Source of the DNA: an uncultured Clostridium sp.
GTDB taxonomy: Bacteria > Bacillota > Clostridia > Clostridiales > Clostridiaceae
NCBI RefSeq assembly: GCF_947039605.1
Contig: NZ_CAMQZG010000011.1
Coordinates: 1 to 64,000, forward strand
Direction: 5' to 3'
DNA: 64,000 bases
In this document: positions 46,105-56,090 of the stretch, one piece after another
Layout: every line of letters starts with the position of its first letter
How positions within the stretch are numbered: position 1 is the first letter of the stretch
Translations under genes and position numbers: made by a program
The notes under the pieces: model-generated
Seen by the model: only the letters and a program-made list of their open reading frames with translations
Told to the model about the DNA's origin: nothing
The model's database searches: none

Positions 46105-47421
46105 TTAATCTTTCTTTTGTCTGTACTCTATCTTAATTCCTGTTCCTGTAAAATCAAATGCACTTCTTAATTGATTTTCAAGATATCTTGCATATGAGAA
46201 GTGTAATGCATTATAATCATTTACAAAGAATACAAAAGTAGGTGCTTTAACTGCAACTTGTGTTGCATAGTAAAGCTTAAGTCTTCTGATACCAACAACT
46301 GGAGGTTCTTTCATCATAACGGCTCTATTTAGAACTTCGTTAAGAATTCCTGTTCCAACTCTCTTAGTATAGTTACTATAACAAGATTGTGCTAAACCTA
46401 ATACCTTATGAACTCTTTGTCCTGTTAATGCTGATATAAATAAGAATGGTGCATAAGCTAAGAATTTAAGATTTGTTTTTAAATCTAATTCGTAGTTTTT
46501 CATCGTCTTATCATCTTTCTCTATAAGATCCCACTTATTAACTATAACAAATATAGCCTTGTGCATTTCATGAGCATATCCTATAATTCTTTCATCTTGC
46601 TCAGTTACACCATCTTCAGCATCAATCATAAGAATACATACATCAGCTCTCTCGATAGCTGCATATGTTCTTACTACTGAATATCTTTCAATCTCTTCTT
46701 TAATCTTACTTCTTCTTCTGATACCTGCTGTATCAATTATATTAAATTTACCTTCTGAAGTTTCAAGGTAACTATCGATTGAATCTCTTGTAGTTCCTGG
46801 AATATTACTTACTATAACTCTCTCTTCACCTAAAAGTTTATTAACTAATGATGATTTACCAACATTTGGTTTTCCTATAAGAGCTATATTAACTATTTCA
46901 TCATCTATTTCTGATTCATCAACTTGCTCAAAATGTCCAACAACCTCATCAAGAAGATCTCCAAGACCTTTTCCTTGAGCTGATGATATTGTAATAGGGT
47001 CACCTATTCCAAGATTATAGAATTCATACATACTATCTTCTTGACTTAAGTTATCTATTTTATTTACAGCTAAAACTACTGGTTTTTTACTTTTTCTAAG
47101 CATTCCAGCAACTTCTGAATCTGCTGCAGTCATTCCTTCTCTACCATCAACAACAAATAAAATAACATCTGCCATCTCTATTGCAAGTTGTGCCTGTCTT
47201 CTCATTTGTTTAATAATGATATCATTACTCTCTGGTTCTATACCTCCAGTGTCTATCATTGTAAATGCTTTACCTATCCATTCTGACTCTGCATATACTC
47301 TATCTCTTGTTACTCCTGGAGTATCTTCTACGATAGAAATTCTCTTACCTGCTAATTTATTAAATAATGTAGATTTTCCTACATTAGGTCTTCCTACAAT
47401 CGCAACTATTGGTTTTCCCAT
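46105..47421 (-). CDS. der: Ribosome biogenesis GTPase Der (EngA)
   Basis: Double-GTPase for 50S assembly. The 438-residue protein has two G domains, [11 protein letters not shown] (10-20) and [11 protein letters not shown] (near 184), each with DTxG and NKxD motifs, and a C-terminal KH-like domain. AAGGAGG precedes the ATG. A near-consensus sigma-A promoter lies about 130 bases upstream, leaving a long AT-rich leader. Confidence 0.98.
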   Translation of the reverse strand: MGKPIVAIVGRPNVGKSTLFNKLAGKRISIVEDTPGVTRDRVYAESEWIGKAFTMIDTGGIEPESNDIIIKQMRRQAQLAIEMADVILFVVDGREGMTAADSEVAGMLRKSKKPVVLAVNKIDNLSQEDSMYEFYNLGIGDPITISSAQGKGLGDLLDEVVGHFEQVDESEIDDEIVNIALIGKPNVGKSSLVNKLLGEERVIVSNIPGTTRDSIDSYLETSEGKFNIIDTAGIRRRSKIKEEIERYSVVRTYAAIERADVCILMIDAEDGVTEQDERIIGYAHEMHKAIFVIVNKWDLIEKDDKTMKNYELDLKTNLKFLAYAPFLFISALTGQRVHKVLGLAQSCYSNYTKRVGTGILNEVLNRAVMMKEPPVVGIRRLKLYYATQVAVKAPTFVFFVNDYNALHFSYARYLENQLRSAFDFTGTGIKIEYRQKKD

Positions 47422-47493
47422 TTATTACGCCTCCTTGTGGTATTATTTCTTTTACCTTTAATCTCTTGTTCTAACTTTATTATGTAAATCAAT

Positions 47494-47517
47494 ATATGTT
47501 TTCTACTAAAAACATAT
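47494..47517 (-). other. Perfect 9-bp hairpin in the der leader
   Basis: ATATGTTTT/AAAACATAT (47494-47502 with 47509-47517) with a 6-base loop. A second 9-bp inverted repeat (47517-47525 with 47541-47549) straddles the expected transcription start. The region is AT-rich, so chance is a real possibility. Confidence 0.35.
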
Positions 47518-47548
47518 AACATAATCATATTTTTACTATCATTATGTT

Positions 47549-47577
47549 ATATTACATTAATTATAAATTCTAGTCAA
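47549..47577 (-). promoter_or_regulatory. Sigma-A promoter of der-gpsA
   Basis: TTGACT (47572-47577), 17-base spacer, TAATAT (47549-47554) on the minus strand. The 277-base gap between der and the histidine kinase otherwise holds the kinase terminator and the der leader. Confidence 0.75.
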
Positions 47578-47644
47578 CTAAATGACATATTATTAAGGTA
47601 TTTAAAGTTAATTTATTAAATATTTACTATTAATTATTTTTTAA

Positions 47645-47690
47645 AAATAAAAAAAGAAGGCTTAAAGTCAAAATTGATTCTATTCCTTCT
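47645..47690 (-). terminator. Intrinsic terminator of the histidine kinase gene
   Basis: Outer stem AGAAGG/CCTTCT (47655-47660 with 47685-47690) with an inner paired segment (AGTCAA with TTGATT), then TTTTTTTATT on the minus strand. Confidence 0.8.
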
Positions 47691-47698
47691 AATTTCAT

Positions 47699-49432
47699 TT
47701 ATATTATTTCTATAAATTTAGGTATTGTAATCTCAAATTTTGTACCAAGATTAACCTCACTTCTAACAACTATACTACCATTAAAACTATTAATAATATG
47801 TTTAACTATTGCAAGGCCAAGTCCTGTTCCACCTTTTTCTCTTGATCTTGCCTTGTCAACTCTATAAAATCTTTCGAATATTCTATCTAAATGTTCTTTA
47901 GGAATTCCAACACCATTATCAATAACTTCAATTAGTATATTCTTTTCATCTTCTTTTATATCTAAAGTAACCTTAGCATCATCACCTGAATATTTTATAG
48001 CATTATCCATCAAATTAAGTAGCATTTGCTTAAATTTATCTTTATCTCCAACCATTTGACTTTTAGTATCACAATTAACTGCAACCATAACCCCTCTATT
48101 AAATGCTTCTCTTTGTGTTAAGTAATCTATGCTTTGTGCTATTTCATTAATATCAAAACTTTCTTTTTTTATAGCCTTCTTTTTCTCTATATCATAAAGT
48201 GCTAATATATCTTGTATCAATCTAGTTAATCTATCTGACTCCTCTTCTATTATTCCAAGGAACTTATCTCTTGTTTCATTATCATCAACATACTTTAATG
48301 TTTCTGCAAATCCTTTTATAGATGTAATTGGAGTTTTTAGTTCATGTGATACATTTGCTACAAATTCACTTCTCATATTTTCAAGCATTTTATAATCTGT
48401 AATATCCTCAATCACTACAACTATACCCATCTCATCCTCCCCCTCTAATAGTTCAGATGTTCTTATTCTAATATGTTTAATACTTGGAGTTTCTATTTTA
48501 AGTTCTATAGCCTTTGATTTATTTAATATAGACTCTATAACTACCTCATCCTTTATTAAATCTTCTATCCGTTGTCCTTTTATCTCATCTTCTGATAATC
48601 CTATATTAAATATTTTTGCAACGTATGGATTAATCATTATAACTCTATGATATTTATCTACAGCTATAATACCACTTCCCATACTTTTTAATATTGCAGA
48701 TAATCTACTTTGCTTACTAATAAGTTCCTTTAAAGTTTCCTCTAATTGGTCTGCCATATGATTAAATGAATCACCTAAACTTCCAAGTTCATCCTTCGTA
48801 TTTATTTTTACCCTCTTATGGAAATCTCCATGTGCTATTCTTGATGCAATAAACTGTAAATCATTAATTGGTCTTGTAATGCTATTAGTAATTTTTATCG
48901 CTATAATACTACCAAGAATCAGCGCTATAGTGAGTGCTGTTAAATAATACTTCATATCCGTATCCTTAAATAACATTGTACTTGTTATTATTTCTGAAGT
49001 TCTTATAACAGACCCATCTGCTAACCTTGTTGCATAATAGATAGTTTCTTCTTGCATTGTATTACTATATCTAACAGAAGCTCCAAATCCCATCTTCTTA
49101 GCTATTAAAAATTCTTCTCTATTAGCATGATTGTCCATTTGCACCCTATCCCCTGCTGAATCATACATAACTTGTCCAGTACTATCCATATAAGTTAGTC
49201 TAATAGATGTTCTCTTTTGCAAAGTAGCCATATCATGTAGTTCTTCCACATCTTTTTGCACACTACTTGAATTAGTTTCTAAAAAATATGTTATCATCTG
49301 ATTATATTCTTTCAACATTTTTTTGGAATGGTCTATATATTTATAATTTGAAATTATAATATAAAAACTTGTCATAATAAGTAGTGAAAATACTATAACT
49401 ATTATCGTTGATGTTAAAATCTTTTTTTTCAT
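47699..49432 (-). CDS. Membrane sensor histidine kinase, PhoR/WalK-like, no adjacent regulator
   Basis: Two-component sensor of 577 residues from the ATG at 49432. Visible parts are a first membrane helix (about 7-28), an extracellular sensor of about 130 residues, a second helix (near 165-185), HAMP (about 186-240), PAS (about 245-345), the phosphoacceptor histidine in NVSHELKTPI, and ATP-binding motifs DNAIKYS, DNGVGIP and GGTGLGLAIV. It lies 38 bases after pgeF, with AGGGGG before the ATG. No response-regulator gene is beside it, which is unusual for this type. The signal is unknown. Confidence 0.93.
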   Translation of the reverse strand: MKKKILTSTIIVIVFSLLIMTSFYIIISNYKYIDHSKKMLKEYNQMITYFLETNSSSVQKDVEELHDMATLQKRTSIRLTYMDSTGQVMYDSAGDRVQMDNHANREEFLIAKKMGFGASVRYSNTMQEETIYYATRLADGSVIRTSEIITSTMLFKDTDMKYYLTALTIALILGSIIAIKITNSITRPINDLQFIASRIAHGDFHKRVKINTKDELGSLGDSFNHMADQLEETLKELISKQSRLSAILKSMGSGIIAVDKYHRVIMINPYVAKIFNIGLSEDEIKGQRIEDLIKDEVVIESILNKSKAIELKIETPSIKHIRIRTSELLEGEDEMGIVVVIEDITDYKMLENMRSEFVANVSHELKTPITSIKGFAETLKYVDDNETRDKFLGIIEEESDRLTRLIQDILALYDIEKKKAIKKESFDINEIAQSIDYLTQREAFNRGVMVAVNCDTKSQMVGDKDKFKQMLLNLMDNAIKYSGDDAKVTLDIKEDEKNILIEVIDNGVGIPKEHLDRIFERFYRVDKARSREKGGTGLGLAIVKHIINSFNGSIVVRSEVNLGTKFEITIPKFIEII

Positions 49433-49470
49433 AGATATGCCCCCTATCACTTACCTTTAATTTATCCCTC

Positions 49471-50178
49471 TTATTTTTCTATAAAAGCAAATGAGAATAA
49501 TCTTCCTGACTGCTTAGCCTTTTTTCTATATGAATGGAGATCGTAATCTAAGTTACAATTAGTACATAAATCTAAATCTCTTATATCTTCAAATTTCACA
49601 CTATCTTTTAGTTGTTCTTTTATAGCAAATTTCAAATCTAACATCCTTCCATTTACAACCCCCTCACCATATTTTTTTTCAAATTCACTTGCTAATTCTT
49701 TACTTACTTCATAACAACACACTCCAACACAAGGTCCTATAATCGCCTTTATATTTAAGCAATTATACTTTTTTTTCATTATCTTTGCTGCTTTCTCACT
49801 TATATCAGCAATTGTTCCTTTCCACCCACTATGAATACTAGCAATTACATTTTTTTGTGTATCATATAAAATAACCGGAACACAATCTGCTGTAAAAACC
49901 CCTGCTATCTCATTTTCCTTTGATACTATTAACGCATCTGCCTCTTTATCTTTTGAAGTTTCATCATCTAAATTTATTATTATGTCACTATGAATCTGAT
50001 TTGTATAATTAACCTCTTCTACCTTAAAAATCTCTTTTAATTTTTCTAAATTTTTCTTAGTTTCAATATCTGCAAGTTTATAAGAAACTTCATTTGTTGC
50101 AAGTGAAAATAATATGTTAACCTTTCCTTCCTTAAATCTAATAAACTCCATACCATTTTTATTAATAATTTCTAACAT
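49471..50178 (-). CDS. pgeF: Purine nucleoside phosphorylase-type laccase-domain protein (YfiH/PgeF)
   Basis: DUF152/YfiH family; members act on purine nucleosides or edit peptidoglycan precursors. The 235-residue protein has the metal-site signatures NQIHSDI, TADCVPVILYD, SIHSGWKGT and CVGVCCYEV, and the C-terminal SYRKKAKQSGRLFSF. TGGAGG precedes the ATG. It follows the nrdR terminator by 24 bases, followed by the histidine kinase. Confidence 0.92.
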   Translation of the reverse strand: MLEIINKNGMEFIRFKEGKVNILFSLATNEVSYKLADIETKKNLEKLKEIFKVEEVNYTNQIHSDIIINLDDETSKDKEADALIVSKENEIAGVFTADCVPVILYDTQKNVIASIHSGWKGTIADISEKAAKIMKKKYNCLNIKAIIGPCVGVCCYEVSKELASEFEKKYGEGVVNGRMLDLKFAIKEQLKDSVKFEDIRDLDLCTNCNLDYDLHSYRKKAKQSGRLFSFAFIEK

Positions 50179-50201
50179 AACGAGTCCTCCATATAAATAT
50201 A

Positions 50202-50238
50202 TTAAATAAAAGCACCCATAAAATTAATATGAATGCTT
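50202..50238 (-). terminator. Terminator after nrdR
   Basis: Eleven-bp stem with two G-T pairs (50210-50220 with 50228-50238, 7-base loop), then TTATTTAAT on the minus strand. Confidence 0.7.
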
Positions 50239-50243
50239 CTACT

Positions 50244-50696
50244 CTATTCTTTCATTAAACTTTTAATCTCTTCCATAAATGTGTTTATATCTTTAAATTG
50301 TCTATACACAGAAGCAAATCTAACATATGATACCTCATCTAGATCTTTTAATCTTTCCATAATTAATTCGCCTATATAATCAGAACTTATTTCTGTTAGC
50401 ATCTTATTACTTATAGTTTTTTCTATACTTTCAGCTATATCCTCAATCTGTTTTCTAGACACTGGTCTTTTTTGACATGCTTTTATCAAACCAGTTATTA
50501 CTTTATCTTTGCTAAAAGTCTCTCTTGTCACATCTTTTTTTATAACAAGGATAGGTATATCTTCAATTTTTTCATATGTAGTATATCTTTTAGTACACTT
50601 TAAACACTCTCTTCTTCTTCTAATAGATGCATAATCATCTGCTGATCTTGAATCTACTACTTTACTCTCATCATGAAGACAATAAGGACATTTCAT
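50244..50696 (-). CDS. nrdR: Transcriptional repressor NrdR
   Basis: Zinc and nucleotide-binding repressor of ribonucleotide reductase genes. The 150-residue protein has the zinc ribbon CPYC...CLKC (3-34) with RRRRECLKC, then an ATP-cone domain ([20 protein letters not shown]). AGGTGTGG precedes the ATG. It lies between ylmC and pgeF; no reductase gene is in the window, so its targets are elsewhere. Confidence 0.97.
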   Translation of the reverse strand: MKCPYCLHDESKVVDSRSADDYASIRRRRECLKCTKRYTTYEKIEDIPILVIKKDVTRETFSKDKVITGLIKACQKRPVSRKQIEDIAESIEKTISNKMLTEISSDYIGELIMERLKDLDEVSYVRFASVYRQFKDINTFMEEIKSLMKE

Positions 50697-50761
50697 TATT
50701 AATCCACACCTTTCTAAATATATAGATGTACATTAATTATACAATTTTTTTACTATAATTT

Positions 50762-51037
50762 CTATATTTCTCTTAATATTTTTTCTTTGGAATTAACAAG
50801 TATGCACTCTACTCCAACTTTTACAACATCATCCCAGTCTATTTCTATCACTTCTTGCTTACCAAACCATGAATTTTTTTCAACTGGCAGTATTATTGAT
50901 AAAACTTTATATTCATCACAATCAAGCTTTACATCCATTATATAACCAAGTTTTCTACCCTCGTTTATATCTATTACCTCTAAATTACGTAAATCTTTTA
51001 ATGAAAATAAACGTTCCTCATTTAAATTTATTTCCAC
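50762..51037 (-). CDS. ylmC: PRC-barrel sporulation protein YlmC/YmxH
   Basis: Small PRC-barrel protein of 91 residues that regularly follows sigG in spore-formers; its function is not established. The core LEVIDINEGRKLGYIMDVKLD fits the family. The start is GTG at 51037, preceded by purine-rich GAGAGGGG. It is 32 bases after sigG, so it may share the forespore promoter. Confidence 0.88.
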   Translation of the reverse strand: MEINLNEERLFSLKDLRNLEVIDINEGRKLGYIMDVKLDCDEYKVLSIILPVEKNSWFGKQEVIEIDWDDVVKVGVECILVNSKEKILREI

Positions 51038-51069
51038 TCCCCTCTCCCCCTCTACAATAAAATTATACC

Positions 51070-51843
51070 CTATACATATTTTTTCATATGTTTTAGTGCT
51101 ATTTTTTCAAGTCTTGAAACTTGAGCCTGTGATATCCCAATTTCTTCTGCAACTTCCATTTGTGTTCTTCCAGCAAAAAATCTTAAATTTATAATTAACT
51201 TTTCTCTATCATTAAGTTTTTTCATTGCTTCATTTATCGAGATATTCTCAAGCCAATTTTTATCTTGATTTTTTGTATCACTAATTTGATCCATCACATA
51301 AATAGCATCTCCACCATCATGATATATAGGTTCAAAAAGTGATACTGGATCCTGTATTGCATCTAATGCAAACACAACATCTTCCCTTGGAAGTTCTAAT
51401 TCTTTTGCAATTTGAGTTACCGTTGGCTCTTTATTATTCTCATTTACAAGTCTATCTCTAACAAGTAATGCTTTGTAAGCTATATCTCTTAGTGATCTAC
51501 TAACTCTAATTGAGTTATTATCTCTTAAATACCTTCTTATTTCTCCTATTATCATAGGAACTGCATATGTAGAAAATTTTACATTATGACCTAAATCAAA
51601 ATTATCAATAGCCTTCATGAGACCTATGCAACCAACTTGAAATAAATCATCTACATTTTCGCCTCTATTATTAAATCGTTGTATGACACTTAATACTAAT
51701 CTTAAATTTCCTTTTATAAATTTCTCTCTTGAACCATAGTCTCCACCATGCATTTTTAAAAGGAGCTCTTTCATTTCTTTTTCTTTCAGTACCGGCAATT
51801 TTGATGTATTAACACCACATATTTCTACCTTATTTATCATCAT
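51070..51843 (-). CDS. sigG: RNA polymerase sigma-G factor
   Basis: Late forespore-specific sigma factor. The 257-residue protein (256 if the second ATG at 51840 is used) opens MINKVEICGVNTSKLPVL, carries sigma region 2 (GNLRLVLSVIQRFNNRGENVDDLFQVG...) and region 4 HTH (GRTQMEVAEEIGISQAQVSRLEK). There is no pro-sequence. It lies 78 bases after sigE with a sigma-F-type promoter in that gap, so it can be switched on separately in the forespore. AAGGGG is 13 bases before the first ATG. Confidence 0.98.
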   Translation of the reverse strand: MMINKVEICGVNTSKLPVLKEKEMKELLLKMHGGDYGSREKFIKGNLRLVLSVIQRFNNRGENVDDLFQVGCIGLMKAIDNFDLGHNVKFSTYAVPMIIGEIRRYLRDNNSIRVSRSLRDIAYKALLVRDRLVNENNKEPTVTQIAKELELPREDVVFALDAIQDPVSLFEPIYHDGGDAIYVMDQISDTKNQDKNWLENISINEAMKKLNDREKLIINLRFFAGRTQMEVAEEIGISQAQVSRLEKIALKHMKKYV

Positions 51844-51887
51844 AGTTAAAAATCAACCCCTTCGAAGTAATTACCTAGTGCATTTAA

Positions 51888-51916
51888 ATTATCTCCAAAG
51901 GAGGAGGTTTTTATAC
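51888..51916 (-). promoter_or_regulatory. Sigma-F/sigma-G-type promoter of sigG
   Basis: GTATA (51912-51916; pattern GYWTA), 15-base spacer, then GGAGATAAT (51888-51896; pattern GGNRANANT) on the minus strand, about 45 bases before sigG. Both elements match fully, as expected for sigma-F activation and sigma-G autoregulation. Confidence 0.75.
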
Positions 51917-51921
51917 TAATT

Positions 51922-52629
51922 TTATACCATTTTACTTATTTCTTTTTGAAGCCTTTTTATTATTTTCTTCTCAAGCCTTGAAATATAAGACTGTGAGATA
52001 CCTAACATATCCGCAACCTCTTTTTGTGTTTTTTCTTTTTTTCCATATAAACCAAATCTTAATATTATAATTTCTTTTTCTCTCTCAGTAAGATTTTCCA
52101 TAGCAACAACTAAAAGTTGTCTATCAACTTCATCTTCTATAAGATTATAAACTATATCATTTTCTGTTCCTAATATATCAGAAAGTAATAATTCATTACC
52201 ATCCCAATCAATATTAAGCGGTTCATAAAATGATATTTCAGCCTTCACCTTACTATTTTTTCTAAGATACATAAGAATTTCATTCTCTATACATCTTGAT
52301 GCATACGTTGCAAGTTTTATATTTTTCTCTGGATTAAAAGTATTAACAGCTTTAATAAGACCTATTGTTCCAACAGATATTAAATCCTCAACACCAATAC
52401 CTGTATTTTCAAATTTTCTTGCAATATATACAACAAGTCTTAAATTCCTCTCAATTAGTATTGTTCTAATTGATTCTTCACCCTCTGATAATTTTTTTAC
52501 TAGCTTCTCTTCCTCAGCCTTAGTAAGTGGAGGTGGTAAAACCTCACTGCCTCCAACATAATATACTCGCTTACTAAATATTTTAAATTTACTAAATATT
52601 CTATTTAATAAAAGTTGTAACTTATTCAT
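51922..52629 (-). CDS. sigE: RNA polymerase sigma-E factor (pro-form)
   Basis: Early mother-cell sigma factor made as an inactive membrane-bound precursor. The 235-residue protein starts with a hydrophobic/basic pro-region ([20 protein letters not shown]) ending near [15 protein letters not shown], where SpoIIGA is expected to cut, followed by sigma region 2 and the region 4 HTH ([21 protein letters not shown]). GGGGG precedes the ATG. It follows spoIIGA by 9 bases. Confidence 0.98.
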   Translation of the reverse strand: MNKLQLLLNRIFSKFKIFSKRVYYVGGSEVLPPPLTKAEEEKLVKKLSEGEESIRTILIERNLRLVVYIARKFENTGIGVEDLISVGTIGLIKAVNTFNPEKNIKLATYASRCIENEILMYLRKNSKVKAEISFYEPLNIDWDGNELLLSDILGTENDIVYNLIEDEVDRQLLVVAMENLTEREKEIIILRFGLYGKKEKTQKEVADMLGISQSYISRLEKKIIKRLQKEISKMV

Positions 52630-52638
52630 ATTAACCCC

Positions 52639-53445
52639 CTATAGTACTGCTCTTGATAGTAGAGCATTAAAATCTCCCTCTGAACTCAACCTTGTATCAC
52701 AAAAAGCTATTATTGCTTCTATAACCCTTGGTTGACTATCACTATTATTTATTTTCACCTGCGAAACTTTTATTCCTTTCATCCTACTACTTGTACCATC
52801 AACTAGCTTATATGGTATATAAAAAGCTTCCTCTTCTCTTATATTAATATTCGGTGCTATTTTTCTTTCTAAAATTATAACTGGTAACATTGTAACCGGC
52901 TCTGTCAATTCATTTCCGGTATCTAAAAAGCCTTTTACATTAAATAAATTTTCTCCTAAGTAAAATTCTAAATCATAAATAAAATTGCTTACTATAGCTC
53001 TATTCTTAAAATATAAATAAACTCGATAAGCAACCACATATAAAATCATTGAGGAAAAAAGCAAATTTTTACTTGAGTAATTTTTTATCGTGAAAACACC
53101 TTGTATATTGTATGGATTTTCTGCCATTGCAAATATAAAGCAAAAACCTGAAAAAGCAATTGAACCCAAGAAAAATATTCCCGAAACTTTTATGACTGAA
53201 AATATATTTTTATCTCTTAAAATTATCTTAACCATTATAAAAACCATTAATATTTTAAAGATAATATTTGTAAATATCTCAAGAGATTCAAAAAATACTG
53301 TCAAAGTATACAAACTTCCAAGAACACTTGATAAAACCACCATTCTATACTTAAATTTATAACTTGATAATTGCATAGTAATTGTCATTAAAAAAAAATT
53401 TATCAAAAAATTTTCTAGCAGTAATACATCTAAGTATACAATCAT
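52639..53445 (-). CDS. spoIIGA: Sigma-E processing peptidase SpoIIGA
   Basis: Membrane aspartic protease that activates pro-sigma-E when signalled by the forespore. The 268-residue protein has five hydrophobic segments in its N-terminal 150 residues and a C-terminal protease domain with the aspartate motif GFLDTGNELTEP (near 177). GGGAG precedes the ATG. It is first in spoIIGA-sigE and follows the ftsZ terminator by about 155 bases. Confidence 0.97.
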   Translation of the reverse strand: MIVYLDVLLLENFLINFFLMTITMQLSSYKFKYRMVVLSSVLGSLYTLTVFFESLEIFTNIIFKILMVFIMVKIILRDKNIFSVIKVSGIFFLGSIAFSGFCFIFAMAENPYNIQGVFTIKNYSSKNLLFSSMILYVVAYRVYLYFKNRAIVSNFIYDLEFYLGENLFNVKGFLDTGNELTEPVTMLPVIILERKIAPNINIREEEAFYIPYKLVDGTSSRMKGIKVSQVKINNSDSQPRVIEAIIAFCDTRLSSEGDFNALLSRAVL

Positions 53446-53465
53446 AGTACCAACTCCCTGTTTTT

Positions 53466-53500
53466 ATTATAGAACTTCAAGACTCAAAAGTTTGTCATAA
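53466..53500 (-). promoter_or_regulatory. spoIIGA promoter region, possible Spo0A site
   Basis: A perfect TATAAT (53466-53471) on the minus strand lies 20 bases before spoIIGA and lacks a good -35. A plus-strand TTTGTCATAA (53491-53500) resembles the Spo0A box TTTGTCGAAA with two mismatches. Spo0A-activated spoIIG promoters in Bacillus also lack a well-placed -35. Confidence 0.4.
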
Positions 53501-53600
53501 TAAATCTATTTAAAAAAATTTATTGTGCTATTTTTTGCTATTTTATCCTTTAAAATCTACTTATAGCTCATCATTTTCAGTCTTTTATAAAAAAAAGAGT

Positions 53601-53637
53601 GAAAAAAAAAAGAGCCTTTCTTTCGAAAGACTCTTTT
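53601..53637 (-). terminator. Intrinsic terminator of ftsZ
   Basis: A stem of about 11 bp (AAAGAGTCTTT-type arm with AGAAAGGCTCTTT, CGAA-type loop) followed by nine T on the minus strand, directly after the ftsZ stop. Confidence 0.9.
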
Positions 53638-53644
53638 AGATCAA

Positions 53645-54766
53645 TTAAGATCTTCTATTTCTTCTTAAAAAAGCTGGGATACTTAAATCATCATCCTCTG
53701 CTTTTTCTTCTTTTACTTCTGCTTTTCTTGTCACAACTATCTCTTCTACAGTTTCTTTAACGATAGGTTGTTCTAATTTTTCAGCTTTTTTAGCTGCCGC
53801 AAGTTTATTAGTTTCTTTATCAAAGCCTGTTGCAATAACAGTTATTCTGATATTTTCTTTTAAAGATTCATCAATTGCAGTACCAAATATTATGTTAGCA
53901 TCTGGATCTGCTGATTCTTGAACTATCTCTGAAGCTTCATTTATTTCAAATAAACTTAAATCTGGTCCACCAGTAATGTTTATAAGCACTCCTGTAGCAC
54001 CTGTTATGGATGTTTCTAGTAATGGTGAGCTAATAGCCTCTTCTGCTGCATCTTTAGCTCTTGTGTCTCCTGTTCCTTTACCAATACCCATATGAGCAAG
54101 CCCCTTATCAACCATAACTGATCTTACATCTGCAAAATCAAGGTTAATAAGACCAGGATTTGTGATAAGGTCTGATATACCTTGTACACCTTGTCTTAAC
54201 ACATCATCAGCTTTTTTGAATGAATCTAATAGTGTTGTTTTCTTATCAACCATTGTTAGAAGTCTTTCATTTGGTATTGTCACTAAAGTATCTACTTTAG
54301 CTTTTAAATTTTCTATTCCCATTTCGGCATGTTTCATTCTTCTTCTACCTTCAAACGGGAAAGGCTTTGTCACTATACCAACAGTTAAAACTCCCATTGA
54401 TTTAGCAACCTCTGCTACTACAGGAGCAGCTCCTGTTCCTGTTCCACCACCCATTCCTGCTGTGATGAAAACCATATCTGCCCCTTTAATTGATTCTGTG
54501 ATTTCTTCTAAACTCTCTTCTGCTGCTTTTTTCCCAATTTCAGGGTCTGCTCCAGCTCCAAGTCCTTTAGTTAGCTTATCACCTATTTGTATCTTATGTG
54601 TAGCATGTGAAAGCATTAACGCCTGTTTATCAGTATTAATAGCTATGAACTCAACATCTTTGAGTCCTTCCATTATCATTCTGTTAACCGCGTTGCTTCC
54701 TCCTCCTCCACAACCAATTACTTTTATATTAGTAAAATCTTGCATATCTACATCAAAATCTAACAA
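53645..54766 (-). CDS. ftsZ: Cell division GTPase FtsZ
   Basis: Tubulin-like GTPase that forms the division ring, including the polar sporulation septum. The 373-residue protein has [13 protein letters not shown] (18-30), the tubulin signature [10 protein letters not shown] (near 105-114), a variable acidic linker, and the C-terminal binding peptide [11 protein letters not shown]. The start is TTG at 54766, with AAAGGAGG 7 bases before. It is 13 bases after ftsA and 200 bases upstream of spoIIGA-sigE. Confidence 0.98.
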   Translation of the reverse strand: MLDFDVDMQDFTNIKVIGCGGGGSNAVNRMIMEGLKDVEFIAINTDKQALMLSHATHKIQIGDKLTKGLGAGADPEIGKKAAEESLEEITESIKGADMVFITAGMGGGTGTGAAPVVAEVAKSMGVLTVGIVTKPFPFEGRRRMKHAEMGIENLKAKVDTLVTIPNERLLTMVDKKTTLLDSFKKADDVLRQGVQGISDLITNPGLINLDFADVRSVMVDKGLAHMGIGKGTGDTRAKDAAEEAISSPLLETSITGATGVLINITGGPDLSLFEINEASEIVQESADPDANIIFGTAIDESLKENIRITVIATGFDKETNKLAAAKKAEKLEQPIVKETVEEIVVTRKAEVKEEKAEDDDLSIPAFLRRNRRS

Positions 54767-54779
54767 AACAATTCCTCCT

Positions 54780-56033
54780 TTAAAAAATATCCCCTAAAAA
54801 TCCCAATACTTTTGATAATCCTTTTTTCTTTACTATCTTAACTTCATCAAATGACTCTTCTTCAACTTCTTTTACATAAGTTTCTCTTTTAAAACTCACT
54901 TCAACCTCATTAGAATCATCACCTAATAATTTTACCCTATCATACACCTCTTTAACAATAGCAATCGGCGTAATTATTGAAGATTTTTCAATATTTAACT
55001 CGTTTTTTGTAAAAACATTTACTTTTTTTTGTAAAATATCCTCGATTAATAAGTTTATTTTTTCAAATGAACCTATCCCATCGCCAAGAATAGTTATATT
55101 CTCTATTTTATCATAAACACCTGAATATTCTAACTCTTTTTTTACATAATTAAGAATTTCCTCAAATCTAGCATTTATTATATCATAAAACAAATCTGCC
55201 TCTACATAATCTTCTAAAACTTCTATTTTTGCAAAATCATTTCTAAATGTTGAATAAGAAGAACTGTTTTTCTTTTTAATAACTTCCATCACTTCTTCAC
55301 TATAAGTTGTTACTATTGACAAATCTTTTGTTATGTTAACTCCACCAAGTGGAATATAACCAATATTAGCCACTCTTCCATCTTCAAAATAAATAAATTC
55401 AGTTTTTTCGCCACCAAAATCAATTATGAGATTGTTTGCATTATTATTATCGACTAAAAATATTTGTTTTAAAGACTCTACCCCTAGTAAAAAGCCATTA
55501 ATTTCACAACCTATTCTTGTAAACATACTTTTAACATCATCTATAAAATCTTTTTTAGCTATAATAACATCTAAATCAATTTCTAATGAAGATGATTCAA
55601 TACCCATTGGTGATTCTAAAATTTCATTATTATTAACTCTCACTTTTCTTATTATAGCATCAACTATGTATTCATCATTTTCAGAATTTATATTTTTACC
55701 ATTTATATAAGCCTTTTTCACTTCTTTTTGTGTTAAAATAGTGTTTTTATATTCTGATAAATATACACCAGTATTTTTGACAATTCTAATATTTTCTGTT
55801 CCAAGTGAAATATAAACAGAAGGTATTTTTTCAAAGTTCATTTTTGAAAGTTCTTCTAAAACTTCAACCACCGATTCTATAGCTAAATCAACTTTTGCTA
55901 TTTTGCCCTTGCTTATGCCTTTTGAAGGTCTTACAATAGTATCAAGTATTGTAAATTCACCCTCATTATCATTTGCTATGGCAGCACTAATATTCTTACT
56001 ACCAATGCTTAAGGCAACTATTTTTTCTGCCAT
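54780..56033 (-). CDS. ftsA: FtsA-like actin-fold division protein
   Basis: Membrane tether for FtsZ. From the ATG at 56033 it has 417 residues: N-terminal phosphate motif [29 protein letters not shown] (second phosphate motif), [12 protein letters not shown] (adenosine motif), and a C-terminal amphipathic helix ([13 protein letters not shown]) typical of FtsA membrane targeting. Overall it is divergent from bacillar FtsA, so a PilM-like alternative was considered because pilT is next door; the terminal helix and ftsZ neighbour favour FtsA. GGAGG precedes the ATG. Confidence 0.82.
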   Translation of the reverse strand: MAEKIVALSIGSKNISAAIANDNEGEFTILDTIVRPSKGISKGKIAKVDLAIESVVEVLEELSKMNFEKIPSVYISLGTENIRIVKNTGVYLSEYKNTILTQKEVKKAYINGKNINSENDEYIVDAIIRKVRVNNNEILESPMGIESSSLEIDLDVIIAKKDFIDDVKSMFTRIGCEINGFLLGVESLKQIFLVDNNNANNLIIDFGGEKTEFIYFEDGRVANIGYIPLGGVNITKDLSIVTTYSEEVMEVIKKKNSSSYSTFRNDFAKIEVLEDYVEADLFYDIINARFEEILNYVKKELEYSGVYDKIENITILGDGIGSFEKINLLIEDILQKKVNVFTKNELNIEKSSIITPIAIVKEVYDRVKLLGDDSNEVEVSFKRETYVKEVEEESFDEVKIVKKKGLSKVLGFLGDIF

Positions 56034-56062
56034 GTTTGTTACCTCCATAATAAAACTATATA

Positions 56063-56080
56063 CTAGAGGAAAACCTCTAG
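56063..56080 (-). other. Hairpin between pilT and ftsA
   Basis: Perfect 7-bp stem CTAGAGG/CCTCTAG (56063-56069 with 56074-56080). No clear T-run follows on the minus strand (TATATAGTTTTA), so it is a weak terminator or a processing or stability element. On the plus strand T-runs follow after 5 bases. Confidence 0.5.
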
Positions 56081-56090
56081 CATACTTTTT

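Noticed and set aside
51896..51911. Strong GGAGGAGG on the plus strand between sigG and sigE
   Set aside because: No plausible plus-strand reading frame follows at proper distance; the sequence is the spacer of the minus-strand sigma-F-type promoter.
53446..53600. Short peptide genes between ftsZ and spoIIGA
   Set aside because: Only very short frames without ribosome binding sites were found; the gap holds the ftsZ terminator and the spoIIGA promoter region.
54162..54797. 211-codon plus-strand open frame opposite ftsZ
   Set aside because: Antisense to a highly conserved gene, with low-complexity Ser/Pro/Ile composition and no known family.
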